Shown one piece after another: positions 22,494 through 33,464 of a DNA stretch of 64,000 nucleotides. A program made the position numbers and the translations under genes. The notes under the pieces were generated by a model. It worked only from the letters and a program-made list of their open reading frames with translations, did no database searches and was not told the DNA's origin. The stretch comes from Branchipolynoe longqiensis (taxonomy: Eukaryota > Annelida > Polychaeta > Phyllodocida > Polynoidae), in the NCBI GenBank assembly GCA_030323885.1, contig CM059186.1, forward strand, positions 150,262,407 through 150,326,406, given 5' to 3'. Numbering within the stretch: the stretch's first letter is position 1; every line of letters begins with the position of its first letter.

Positions 22494-24670
22494 TGTAGCT
22501 GTCACACTACGACGACAAGCAGCGGCGACAGCCCTGCGACACCCACTCCCCTTTGTCGCTGATTGTCGCGCAGGTGTCGCGCAGGTGCCGCACAAGTGCC
22601 GCCGCGACACCTCCGCGGCAGCTCCAGTTTCTCCACTATTTCTCGATGGTCGCCGAGTTGTCGCGGGGATTTTGGACATGTTGAAAAACTTCGGCGACAG
22701 CGGACGACAGCCCAGGTTGTGGCACTGTCGCGGCACTGTCGCGGCACTGTCGCGGCACTGTCGCGGCACTGTTGCGGCACTGTCGCACTGTCGCAGCACT
22801 GTGGCGGCACTGTCGTCTTGTCGTTAAGCTGTAGTTGCTTCTCTCTCCATGTAGGTGTCTCTGTGTGTCTCTGTGTGTGTATATGTGTGTCTATGTGTCT
22901 ATGTGTGTGTCTGTGTCTATGTGTGTGTCTGTGTGTGTGTATATGTGTGTATATATGTGTGTGTGTCTCTGTGTGTCTGTGTGTGTCTGTGTGTGGCTGT
23001 GTCTATGTGTGTGTATGTGTATATGTGTGTATGTGTCTATGTGTGTGTCTGTGTGTGTATATGTGTGTCTATGTGTGTCTGTGTTTGTGTGTGTATGTGT
23101 GTGTCTGTGTATATGTGTGTGTATGTGTCTATGTGTGTGTCTGTGTGTGTATATGTGTGTCTATGTGTGTATCTGTGTGTGTGTCTATGTGTGTGTCTGT
23201 GTGTGTGTCTGTGTGTGTGTCTGTGTGTGTGTGTCTGTGTATATGTGTATATGTGTATATGTATATGTGTGTGTCTGTGTCTATGTGTGTGTATGTGTGT
23301 GTATATGTGTGTCTATGTGTGTGTGTCTGTGTCTGTGTGTGTATGTGTGTGTGTCTGTGTATCTGTGTATATGTGTGTGTCTGTGTCTATGTGTGTGTCT
23401 GTGTGTGTGTATATGTGTGTCTGTGTGTGTATGTGCCTCTGTGTGTGTGTCTGTGTATGTGTGTGTGTATGTATGTGTCTCTGTGTGTGCCTCACTCTGA
23501 CTCTCAGTCTGACTCTCACTCTCACTCTCACTCTCAGTCTGATTCTGACTCTCACTCTCAGTCTGACTCTCAGTCTGACTCTGACTCACTATCAGTCTGT
23601 CTCTCACTCTGAGTCTGACTCTGACTCTCAGTCTGACTCTCACTCTCAGTCTGACTCTCACTCTCACTCTCAGTCTGTCTCTCAGTCTGACTCTGACTCT
23701 CAGTCTGACTCTGACTCTCAGTCTGACTCTCACTCTCAGTCTGTCTCTCAGTCTGACTCTCACTCTCAGTCTGACTCTCACTCTCACTCTCAGAGTGAGA
23801 GTGAGAGTCAGACTGAGAGTGAGAGTCAGACTGAGAGTCAGAGTCAGACTGAGAGTGAGAGTCAGAGTCAGACTGACTCTGACTCTCAGTCTGACTCTCA
23901 CTCTGACTCTCAGTCTGACTCTCACTCTCAGTCTGACTCTCACTCTCAGTCTGACTCTCACTCTCACTCTCAGTCTGACTCTCACTCTCACTCTGACTCT
24001 GACTCTCAGAGACACACAGAAACAGAGAGACACACACAGAGACACACACATAGACACAGACACACAGAGACACAGACACACACATAGAGACACACACAGA
24101 GACACAGAGTCACACACACAGACACACACACACAGACACACACACATAGACACATACACACACAGACACACATATACACAGACACACACATATACACAGA
24201 CACACAGACACACACATATACACAGACACACAGACACACATACACACACAGACACACACAAACACACACACAGACACACACACACAGACACATACACACA
24301 CATACACACATATACATACATATACACACATAGACAGACACACACATAGACACACACATAGACACACATAGACACATACACACACATAGACACACACATA
24401 GACACAGACACACAGACACACACATAGAGACACACACAGACACAGACACACACATAGAGACACACACAGAGACACAGAGTCACACACACACAGACACAGA
24501 CACACAGACACTGTCGTCCCGCTGTCGTCCCGTCTGTGGTCCCGATGTCGTCGGGCTGTCGTCCGATTGTCGTCCAAATCGGCCCGAATTTGCATATGTC
24601 GTCCTGATTTCATAAAATACCAGTTGCCGGGCTGTCGTCACCCCCTTGTCGTCGTAGTGTGACAGCCACA
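22494..24670. mobile_element. Harbinger-like TIR element (CTGTCACACTACGACG type), 2.2 kb, microsatellite-filled
   Basis: Ends TGTAGCTGTCACACTACGAC and, reversed, TGTGGCTGTCACACTACGAC; flanks TTA (22491-22493) and TAA (24671-24673). The right junction lies in a family B SINE tail whose intact form is seen at 19825 and 35389 (ttacattc). Inside: gtcgcggcact repeats (22555-22820), then (tgtgtgtct)n, then ctctcagtctgactctcact to about 23790, then the complementary strand of the same words, ending in (acacacaga)n. Very long frames rich in VC, SDSQ or HTHT are microsatellite translations, not proteins. Confidence 0.85.
22850..24510. repeat. Strand-flipping microsatellite array
   Basis: GT/CT-rich words occupy the + strand to about 23795, where ctctcactctcagagtgagagtgag marks the switch. 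CA/GA-rich words follow, with a further ctctcagtctg block at 23880-24005. The two halves are complementary at word level, so the array could fold into an extended imperfect hairpin. Confidence 0.9.
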
Positions 24671-24898
24671 TAACATTCATTGATTAAGCGGGGGAAATTT
24701 CAATCATGGACAATTGCTCTTCCTCATTCCTCTGCTTCTCGCCCTATCCTAATAATGTCGAGTACCAGGCTAGGCAGTGACAAGTATCAATTCTTAAGTC
24801 ATTGGTTTGACTCAGCCAGGGCTTGAACACAACATGTTCGAATCCCATGACCTGCCACATGGGAAGCGGATGCTCAACATCTGGTTAATTGAACCACA
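24671..24898 (-). repeat. tRNA-derived SINE, family B
   Basis: The + strand reads cattcattgattaagcgggggaaatttcaatcatggacaattg...ccaggctaggcagtgacaagtatcaa...ttcgaatcccatgacctgcc...gcggatgctcaac. Its outer tail is cut by the TIR element ending at 24670. Confidence 0.85.
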
Positions 24899-25589
24899 CA
24901 AACACGATATCAATTTAAAAGTTGGTTTTATTTTTCCCCTGACATGTTGGTTTAACGTTCATGAGTAAGTATATGTATACATATATCTTGTGTAAATGTA
25001 AGGCCTAAGATGTGCATTAAAAGTGCAATAAAAACTTAGTGTCATGGGTGAAACATGCGTAACGACAAAAATTTATTTTGCGATACAAAATCCAACAATG
25101 GATCAAATCTCTTCTCGCCACGATTTTAAAATATACCGTGGGCATCTACACACCTACTGATGATGTGGTGTCAAGTCATAAACAGGATATTGTACTATGA
25201 TGCTATTACTGTGGCATGTCACACATCGATGAAGAAGAAACACGCGTTCACCTGTTGTCATCCTCCTCCTCTAAGTCATCACAATATCTTTTTCTACATA
25301 AGAAAACTTATAACACTCAAAAGAAATATTTGCATACATGTAATATGTGCAAATAATTCCCTGAACAAATACATGTTTTGCATGCTATTAGCTTGATTGA
25401 TTGGTGGTTGCTTTACGCCGTGTCGGCAGCATAGGCCATATTCACGGCGAGAAATGTTTGTTTTTTGTTCAAACCATCACTTTTACATGTAAAAGCAAAT
25501 AATCAATTATGTGCCAATAGACACTGATTAAATTAGAAAGCTCACAATCATATATTTGTGGTCAAGGGAAACAAATTCCCATAGAAAAA
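24899..25589. other. No gene seen
   Basis: AT-rich. gtgtcatgggtgaaacatgcgtaacgacaaaa at about 25040 recurs near 28797, 28985 and 29145. A short word cluster at 25396-25470 (tttacgccgtgtcggcagcataggccatattcacggcgag) looks like a fragment of a further dispersed repeat. Confidence 0.45.
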
Positions 25590-28500
25590 GAAAAGTTTTA
25601 TTAATAATTGATAGAATCCATTTAGTAAACTATATAAGGTGGTAGAGTCCAGCTGCCCTCAAAAAGGCTAAAATGTTTTCCTGTTTTACTTTAGTAAAAA
25701 GGTCATGCATACTGTCTGCAGTGTAGAACCGTTGGCGCAGGGCCAAAAAATCAACGCAACTTAGTAAAATGTGTTTGAGTGTCAGTGGGGACTGACACCC
25801 AATACATTCAGGGGGAGGTTCCCCCTTGAGCAGAAAAGCATGTGTAAGCCACGAGTGGCCAATACGGCAGCGGCTAAGGACCACTTGGTCCCGCCGACCT
25901 CCCGCATGAGTATGTGGTGGCTTTCCCACAGATGGTTCAATTTCTTTAAGTTTATTAATGTTTTCATCCCACTCATGTTGCCATTTGAATTTTATGTGGG
26001 TGGCTATTAGTGGTTTCAGATCAGAGTGAGGGATCAGACACGGTTCAAGATCACAGTTCAGGGCCTTCTTCGCAGCCCGATCAGCTCGTTCGTTTCCTTG
26101 TATGCCAGCATAGCCAGGCACCCAGCACAGGTGGATATCATACCCGTCCGTTGTCAGTTGGTTCATTTTATAAATGACCGTTGCTAGAATAGGGCGATTC
26201 GTTTTCAGTCCAGCAACAGCCAGGAGGCAAGAGAACGAATCACTGTATATAACATAGTTAGTGTGGTTGGATACCTCGATACACTCCAAAGCGAGAAGGA
26301 GTGCTCGGGCTTCTGCAGTGAAAATCGAGCTCTGATCGGGCAAACGTACACCAAATTTGTCCCGTTGGCAGACTGCCGCAGCAGCTACCCGGCTTTGGTC
26401 TTTCGAACCATCAGTGTATATGGAGAGGTGGTCTGCAAACTGGCCTTGAATCTCTGCATGCAGTCCTTGGTACTCGAGTGGATGTGTCCCAGACTTCCTC
26501 AGTTCCGTGAGTCGGAGGATAACCGATGGCTTTCTCAACGACCACGGGGGATGTTCTGGGCGTTTGGCATCCTCCAACACGTCCAAATCCACACCCAAGG
26601 CCTCCAAATGAGGTTTCATTCGTAGCCTCAGTGGCCGGATGTAATTTGGCCTGGCTTCATACCTGGATTCGTCATGTTGCTCGAATAGACAATTGTGTGC
26701 AGGATTCAATGCATTAGTTTTTATCTTGACTACATATTGCATGGCCAGTTTGATTCTCCTGTTGTTAAGTGATGGTTCATTGGCTTCGACATAAAGGCTC
26801 TGAACTGGTGAGGTGCGGAAGGCCCCAAGGGCCAGGCGCAGTCCCTGGTCGTGGATCGTGTCCAGCAGCCCAATATATGATTTCCTTGCGGAACCGTATA
26901 CTGTGCTGCCGTAATCCACTCGTGAACGAACCAAGGTTCTGTACACGGAGAGCAGAACATCTCTGTCCGCTCCCCACTCTGAGCTGGACAGCACCCTCAG
27001 AATATCCAGCGCTTTCAGGCATCTTGTTTTCAGGTACTTTATATGTGGCACAAAAGACAGTTTTGCGTCGAGAATGAGGCCCAGAAATTTGGTTTTCTCA
27101 ACGACTTTAATGGGATCCCCATCCAGGGTCAGCTCCGGTTCCGCATGCATTCTACGCACCAGGCAGAAGTGCATGCAGACTGTTTTGGTCTTGGAAAATT
27201 TGAAACCGTTCAGAACTGACCATCGATGGATCCCATTTATGCTTGGTTGTAGCTGTCTCTCTATGACATTCATGTTAGCACCGCTGTAATATAAAACAAA
27301 GTCATCCACGAAAAGACTACAGGAGACCCCCCGCTTTACAGCAGCAGCAATACCATTGACCTTGACCCGGAAAAGGGTCACGGCCAGTATGCTGCCTTGA
27401 GGTACTACTAGTTCCTGTGAGTGTAGACGGGAATAGGTAGTCTTGACACGGACGCGGAAATGCCTGAAGGCTAGAAAGTTCCTGATGAAAATTGGCAAGT
27501 GGCCACGAAGGCCAATCGCATGAAGATCCTCCATGATGCCATGCTGCCACGTTGTGTCATAGGCTTTTTCGAGGTCGAAAAAGACAGCCACAACGTGCTC
27601 TTTCTTAAGGAAAGCATCTCTTATGAAGGTCTCCATGCGCACCAAATGGTTGAGGGTGCTGCGGCCCCGTCTGAAGCCACATTGAAGGTTGGACAGGTGG
27701 TGTCCTGACTCCAGTAGCCAGACGAGGCGGTTGTTTACCATGCGCTCCATGGTTTTACAGATGCAGCTTGTAAGGGCTATGGGACGATAGTTGTGGGCTT
27801 CATTCTGGTCTTTACCAGGTTTGGGAATCGGTATTACTGTCGCCTCCCGCCAAGAGGCGGGGACGACACCCGACTCCCAGATGTTGTTGAAAAGTTGAAG
27901 CAACAGTCTCAGTGCATGTTCAGGGAGATGTTTCAAAAATTGATAATGAATTCCAACAGGTCCAACTGCTGTGTCATGCAAGCTTTCCAAAGAACACCTC
28001 AACTCACCCATACTGAATGGGGAGTTGTAGTGCTCCTCGCCATCGGAAGAAAAGTCCAAGAGCTTTTGCTCTTGGCGTTCCTTGACCACCCGAAAGCCCG
28101 GGAGGCAGTTTGACAAAGACGAGTTTCCAGCAAAGGTGCGAGCCAATTCTTCACTTATTTCGTCGAGTGATGTGAGAATGGTGCCATTGTGTTTCAAGTG
28201 CTGGACTACAGAAGAATCACCTCCCCTTCGTTTGATTCTCCTGATCATTGTCCATACTTTGCCCAACGGTGTGTGCATGGTGATGCTAGAAACAAATTGT
28301 CTCCAACACTGCCTCCGCGCTTCTTTGATTGTTCTGCGAGCGCGAGCGCGCAGAATTCTAAAGAGCGCCAGATTTTCAGCAGTCGGTCTCCTGTGGAATT
28401 TACGCTGAGCTTTCTTTCGTTCCTTAATAGCCCTCCTACAGCCGTCATCTAACCATGGAGGCGTCAAACGCTTGGGAGTTGCCGAGGTCTTCGGAACAGT

Positions 28501-28775
28501 TTTCTCCGCGATCCATCTCAGCATCTCAGTGAAGGCATCGATGTCACTGATGTCTGGGGTGAACTCCTCGCGACATAGGGTCTGGAAGGTGGGCCAGTCG
28601 GCTTTACAAAGCCGCCAGCTCCTCTGTCGCTCTACGGGAGATGCCCCTCCGCAATTAAGAATAATTGGGAAGTGGTCGCTCCCGCAGAGGTCATCCCAGA
28701 CCCTCCACGAAAAGTCCAGCACCAGTTCTGGTTCTACAATGCTGAGATCGATGGCGGAATATGCTATTAGCAGTT
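25590..28775 (-). mobile_element. I/Nimb-like LINE, 5'-truncated inside the endonuclease
   Basis: GC-richer than its AT-rich flanks. Coding sequence runs from about 28765 to 25630; the short 3' UTR ends in AT-rich sequence with AATAAAACTTTTC. The 5' boundary lies just upstream of the endonuclease SDH motif, so ORF1 and most of the apurinic endonuclease are missing. The open frame reaches a TAG at 25630-25632, so the copy is fairly young. Clear target-site duplications were not identified. Confidence 0.85.
25630..28722 (-). CDS. LINE ORF2 fragment: endonuclease C-terminus, reverse transcriptase, RNase H, zinc knuckle
   Basis: At least 1030 codons without a stop; the frame continues a little upstream to a stop near 28770, and the first codon taken here is GTG, so this is a truncated frame and not a real start. 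In order: endonuclease end with GSDHFPI (residues 14-20); reverse transcriptase with motif A FFDLEKAYD (381-389), motif B PQGS (441-444) and motif C FVDD (471-474); RNase H with D771 (TDGS), E804 and D828; PGYAGIQGNERAD (869-881) where most relatives have PGHVGI; C-terminal C-x2-C-x7-H-x4-C knuckle (973-989). The product would copy its own RNA at nicked chromosomal DNA. RNase H plus the knuckle points to the I group (I/Nimb). Missing parts mean it cannot act alone. Confidence 0.92.
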   Translation of the reverse strand: MLDFSWRVWDDLCGSDHFPIILNCGGASPVERQRSWRLCKADWPTFQTLCREEFTPDISDIDAFTEMLRWIAEKTVPKTSATPKRLTPPWLDDGCRRAIKERKKAQRKFHRRPTAENLALFRILRARARRTIKEARRQCWRQFVSSITMHTPLGKVWTMIRRIKRRGGDSSVVQHLKHNGTILTSLDEISEELARTFAGNSSLSNCLPGFRVVKERQEQKLLDFSSDGEEHYNSPFSMGELRCSLESLHDTAVGPVGIHYQFLKHLPEHALRLLLQLFNNIWESGVVPASWREATVIPIPKPGKDQNEAHNYRPIALTSCICKTMERMVNNRLVWLLESGHHLSNLQCGFRRGRSTLNHLVRMETFIRDAFLKKEHVVAVFFDLEKAYDTTWQHGIMEDLHAIGLRGHLPIFIRNFLAFRHFRVRVKTTYSRLHSQELVVPQGSILAVTLFRVKVNGIAAAVKRGVSCSLFVDDFVLYYSGANMNVIERQLQPSINGIHRWSVLNGFKFSKTKTVCMHFCLVRRMHAEPELTLDGDPIKVVEKTKFLGLILDAKLSFVPHIKYLKTRCLKALDILRVLSSSEWGADRDVLLSVYRTLVRSRVDYGSTVYGSARKSYIGLLDTIHDQGLRLALGAFRTSPVQSLYVEANEPSLNNRRIKLAMQYVVKIKTNALNPAHNCLFEQHDESRYEARPNYIRPLRLRMKPHLEALGVDLDVLEDAKRPEHPPWSLRKPSVILRLTELRKSGTHPLEYQGLHAEIQGQFADHLSIYTDGSKDQSRVAAAAVCQRDKFGVRLPDQSSIFTAEARALLLALECIEVSNHTNYVIYSDSFSCLLAVAGLKTNRPILATVIYKMNQLTTDGYDIHLCWVPGYAGIQGNERADRAAKKALNCDLEPCLIPHSDLKPLIATHIKFKWQHEWDENINKLKEIEPSVGKPPHTHAGGRRDQVVLSRCRIGHSWLTHAFLLKGEPPPECIGCQSPLTLKHILLSCVDFLALRQRFYTADSMHDLFTKVKQENILAFLRAAGLYHLI

Positions 28776-28794
28776 TCTAACATAAGTCATTACT

Positions 28795-29010
28795 GAGTGT
28801 CATATGAAACATGCGTTAAATATTACATGAAACATGTGTTACAATTCCAAAAACATCAGAAGTTAGGGAAGTGTTACAAGATTACATTGAAATATGTCCA
28901 CAGCATCAGAAACTAAGAAGCATAAATAATTTGTCATCATCTGTGGTGCTTGTTTCATCATGAAGGAACAACTTTTCCTTCCATGTAACGCATGTTTCAG
29001 TGTCACAATT
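28795..29010. repeat. Inverted-repeat element, about 215 bp
   Basis: gagtgtcatatgaaacatgcgtt at the left and, on the other strand, gtgacactgaaacatgcgttacatgg at the right. The same word occurs at 25040 and 29145 (gtgtcaggccgaaacacgcgtaacg), so the LINE may sit inside or beside a larger element with these ends. Confidence 0.4.
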
Positions 29011-30195
29011 TTATATGTTCTGTTCTACTCTCAAGTGGACGACCACTCATAAAATTGCACTTAGTTACTCCTAGTGACTGCTGTTCAAAACCTAACTAGG
29101 AAATAATAAGGGTCTTGTTCTAAATATTACATAATGAGGGTTTTTGTGTCAGGCCGAAACACGCGTAACGTTCTCCACTTGGTCATGTTTGAAGCCACCC
29201 TGACTTGCAGGCGGGGTCCAAACTGCTTTTTTTTAAATTGTGTCTTAAAATTGGATGTATGTGGAACACAACAGGCCTAATTTGGATAGGATGTAACATA
29301 TTTCAGTTTTGACTTCCGATTCCCCCTTTTTAGGACCAGCACTGAAGAACAACCCAGTTACATGTAAGAGATAAACACAGGCTAAAGTACATTAGTCAGA
29401 GAGAATAGTTCACACAGAGGCATAGATCGGTGTCGGCCCGTTTCAGGTTTCAGTGTTCTGCGGGATGTGTAGTATATAGAAAGAGGCCTAGCTTCACGGC
29501 AGGGGATACGAGTTTGAGTGGCCAATTACCCATGTTCCAGTCAACATGGACAATGTGGCTGACATTTACGTTTTATGCACAGTTAACTGGTGTAATATTC
29601 GGTAAAAAGACAAAATGGTTGACATTTTCATGTCTATTCATAAAGTTGAGTAGTGTGATGACCATGTCCTACTCTGCCTGAGGAATAATAAATAATGCTG
29701 AAATTGCTTTACACCCTGGGTGTTCCTTGGTTTATTGCACTAAGGACAGAATAGGAGTGACCTGTCATTGCCCAGCCTGGTAGCATATAACCTCCCGCGA
29801 GCAGTGGCTGTGAGCCATGAGTGGAACAGTACACCATGGGGACTGTTCCTGCTAGCCTGCTGCCATCTGTCAATAATTGCTATCAACAGGGTCGATGTAG
29901 CCAAGCTACTACTGTGTGGTAACGGGGTTCATGACAGACTATTAGTATTAGTAATAAGAAAACACACTGGTGAAGGCTAAAACAACGTTTACCCCAGTAT
30001 TCATGTTTTATGATGACAGCACAAACATATATGAGCATGTACATTAAAATATAAAACAGGGTTCATTTAATTGAAGACAGCAAATTGAAGCATAGGAATC
30101 TGTGAAGGTGTTACAATCTTAGTACCTAGAGTATGGGGTTGGCCTACAAAGTTAAATTCGATCAACTTAGTGTTGCATAGTTCCCCTAGTTTTGA
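29011..30195. other. No gene seen
   Basis: AT-rich to mixed sequence, no domain recognised in any frame. A CG-poor block at 29740-29960 has a short open frame without other support. Confidence 0.45.
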
Positions 30196-30199
30196 GTAA

Positions 30200-30500
30200 T
30201 CATGTTTTAAAGATACATATATTAGGTTAATTCTTATAAGCTGTCTTACTTTAGTTTAAAGTTACCTTTATTATAATTGGGTAACTTTGGAGATATTCGA
30301 AGGAAAACCAGGCAAAATTAATGTTGGCATGTACACCAAAATTATGACAACAGGCTTCGACAGTAACAGGTTTTATTAAATTGATTTAGTACTCCCTTCT
30401 ATGCAGCAACTGATGGTTAATAAGTGCACCCGTGCATAAGTTTGATATGTTAGAGAAAATGCTTTGGTTTTGAAAATTTGATACTTCCTCAGGCTATGCG
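30200..30500 (+). repeat. Dispersed repeat family D, copy 2
   Basis: Same word order as 16555-16940: ccaggcaaaattaatgttgg, aacaggttttattaaattgatttagtactcccttctatgcagcaac, ggttttgaaaatttgatac. Confidence 0.6.
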
Positions 30501-30939
30501 ACTTTAATTTTGACATTACATGAAGTCGAGTAGTCTTATCCAGTTGTTGTTATTGTTTTTGCTGGGGGTTTTTGTTGTTTTTCTTTGGTGGGGGAAATTT
30601 CTAGATTAACTGTGGGTTCAATGACCAATAACACCACCACCTTCCTAAGTCAGACGCAGATATTAATGCTATTTATCAGATTACAGGTCACAATCCAACT
30701 GATATTGTGACGAATTTGATTTAGGAATTAAGTAACAGTAGCGGTGTCGAGTAACACGCAGCTTAGCTGCTGCCATCTAAATGGAAGCTTGGAATCTGAC
30801 ACTCACTCTCATAACACATAGTTGGCTCAAAATCAGATGAGACCAAGTTTATCTCTAGACATGCAGAAGAGCATTAATCAGTGCACATTGTCACCCTAGT
30901 CAACAGCAGTCCTTAATAGGAATTGACTTATGATCAACT

Positions 30940-31560
30940 ATGACTATTCATGGCTTGCATAGCCTGAAATAACCTATTTTCTAGGAGTTACTTATGGCCC
31001 AACCATGGGCTGGGGATCTCTGTGATCTTGCTGTTGCTGTTGCTGTTAATTGTCATTCAGTTCTAATGGCTCTCCTCCGGGATGTAGACATGGGAATACT
31101 TCCAGACTTGTAAAGTAGTGCAAACCCTATCGCTTAACGTAAATTTGAAGCCTTTGGGGCATGTCTTAGGACCTATGAGAAGACCATACTTCCGTTCCCT
31201 TCCTTGTGTGACATCAGAGAACTAATAATAATAGTTGTTGCGTACTCAGTATACATTATATTGGTGTTGGGCAGACCAATCCTAACCTAAAGGGATGGCT
31301 GAATGAACCGGGGAGTTCGAATCCCACAACTTACCAAAACGGGAGGTAGGCGCTCAACTCATTGATTTGAATCGGCCTCAAACCAATGACTTAACAATTG
31401 ATATGTATTGCTATCCAGGATAGGGCAATTACCAGTGGAATGAGCAAGACCAATTGTCCACAATTAAAATTTCCCCTGGTCAATCAACTTTATGTACACA
31501 CAAAAAGGAAAAAAAGGGTTTGAGCTCAAATATCGCATTCTAAGTGTGTTCTTCTATTAA
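30940..31560 (+). repeat. Dispersed repeat family E, split by a family B SINE
   Basis: gcttgcatagcctgaaataacctattttctagg, gtagtgcaaaccctatcgctt, gacctatgagaagaccatacttcc, then after the SINE gggtttgagctcaaatatcgcattctaag. This is the uninterrupted comparator for the solo LTR site at 12681. Confidence 0.6.
31292..31485 (+). repeat. tRNA-derived SINE, family B, rearranged
   Basis: gggatggctgaatgaacc, B box gagttcgaatccc, then caaaccaatgacttaacaattg and gaatgagcaagaccaattgtccacaattaaaatttcccc. Part of the head is duplicated or out of order (caactcattgatttg after the B box). Confidence 0.7.
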
Positions 31561-31583
31561 GATACAATGTATATATAAACATT

Positions 31584-31616
31584 GCGCGTATATATATATA
31601 TATATATATATATCTG
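31584..31616. repeat. (TA)n microsatellite
   Basis: Pure ta run followed by tctgtgtgtg. Confidence 0.95.
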
Positions 31617-31909
31617 TGTGTGTGATGCATAAGTATAAATTTATATATTTAACATGTATTATACATAATTCTGTACCGAACCTCCATATCAAACAGATAT
31701 GCTGTTTTTCGGGATTGAAACAAAACTAAATCCACAAGACTACGGAATTATTTCATGTCATTTGAAAACAAGCAGAATATTCATCTGAGACTTCATTAAA
31801 TGTGACTGGCAGCCAATGCAACAAAATTCACGAATTGACTTGTCCAGTCGAAAACTACGAAAGGTTACTCTGTTTGTCTGAGCATGAAAAGCCACAACAC
31901 AGACAATAT

Positions 31910-32150
31910 TTTCTGGCTTGTGACAATGCACACTCATGTGATTTTAAAGTACTTCCCCACTGGGTAACCAGGCCACTGGCACCATGACCAGATTTCCTAC
32001 TCAGTCATATTATCCTGATACTAAGCTAACCAGTCCTTGCCCTATCCTAGTAATGCCGAGAGCCAGGCTAGATAGCGACAAGTATCAATTTTCTAAGTCA
32101 TTGGTTTGGCTCAACCAGGAATGGAACTCTCAACCTTCTGTATGGGTACC
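31910..32150 (-). repeat. tRNA-derived SINE, family A, 3' part missing
   Basis: The + strand reads cttgtgacaatgcacactcatg...ccactgggtaaccaggccactggcaccatgaccag...cagtccttgccctatcctagtaatgccgag...tcattggtttggctcaaccaggaatggaactctcaacc. Confidence 0.8.
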
Positions 32151-32689
32151 TTTTTACACAGAGAATGCTGCTCAGTGGAGATACTACCCACAACATTAGT
32201 TCTTGCCACTTCCCTCAGAGGGAGGACATAGCTATTTTTGCCTGTTGTGTGTTTTGTAAATGCTTGTAAGTTGTAGTGTCTTCTATTAATTGCGTATATA
32301 TAATTTACTTAATCTATTATGTAAGTGTAAACAAACCGTAGTTAGTACTATTCGCTGCTAGTTATATAGTCTAGAACTGTAGTCTCCTAATCGTGAAATA
32401 AGCGATGTCATGCAAAATCATAGGTTCAGTTGACTGAATTACCTTTGAAATAAAGAATTTCGGGTCTAATGAATCATTACGTTATATTCAAATTCGCGTT
32501 AAATCTGGGCCCGTGGAAAGACGACACTATTTACGTTATTGTAATTGAAAGTCTTTTAAATGGTTTACGTCCATAAGTTGTTTAATGACATACATACAGG
32601 CAATGAACTTACATATATATGCATACACAGTGTAGGTTCAACCATACAGCGCGCAGCTTGCTCAGGTTCCTGGTCATGGAAACCAGTGT
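32151..32689. other. No gene seen
   Basis: AT-rich, no coding or repeat signal recognised. Confidence 0.5.
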
Positions 32690-32880
32690 CATGGAGGTGA
32701 TGAAAATGGGAAATGTTGTGCCTAGAGCAGGAATTTAACCCACATCTCTGGCACTCTGGACGAGAGTGCTAACAATTACACCACCTAGGCTCCCTGATGT
32801 CATTGCCTGATCCACACCAACCTGTCTCTATGGCTCCTTGCCTGATAGGTCAGTGCAGACCACTACATATATATTGCGAG
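32690..32880 (-). repeat. tRNA-derived SINE, family C
   Basis: The minus strand reads GGGAGCCTAGGTGGTGTAAT, TGTTAGCACTC, GGGTTAAATTCCTGC, then a CATTTTCATCACC tail. The best-preserved tRNA-like head of family C in the window, but the B box has lost its TTCGA core. Confidence 0.65.
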
Positions 32881-33464
32881 CTGCCTACCCTAGGCGCTAA
32901 CGGGTTAATTTGACAAATAATATTTATATAAGCTGTTGTATTATATTTCATATATATATATATATACATCGCTTGATATATACAGGTTAACTATGAGATT
33001 TTCATCCAGTGAAACGCAATTAAATGATGACACTACAACTTTATAAGTAGTAAAAATGAAGAGAAGGTGAGACAAGCAAATCAGAAACTGCATGGTGATA
33101 CCTTAGTCCTTCTTATCACTCACCCAACACATGTTTGGTTATATAACAGCGGAAATTATGCAAATAGAAGCAGTGACTTTATGCAAAGATGTGCTGGAAA
33201 GCATTTGGCTGGAGTACAGAAGTGCCTATCTTAGTCCATACCCAGTGCCTTTACTGTGCGTATGTCCATACTAACACGTACGTCCATACTGACCGCTCAT
33301 ACATGGAATAACAACACGCACTGTGCCTAGTCAAGTACACCAGCACACACACACCTACAAAGGGGGGAGGGGTAAGGATGATTTCTCAGTGCAGCCTGAT
33401 TGATATAAGGCAATGAGTAGATGGAGGTTCGACACCTCCCCGCCTCAAACTCACCCCCCCCCCC

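Noticed and set aside
22563..24489. Very long open frames (up to about 410 codons) on both strands
   Set aside because: They translate GT/CT and CA/GA microsatellites into cysteine/valine, serine/aspartate/glutamine, histidine/threonine or leucine/arginine repeats; the repeat units simply lack stop codons.
25771..28780. Several + and alternative-frame ORFs of 60-120 codons
   Set aside because: Shadows of the minus-strand LINE ORF2.
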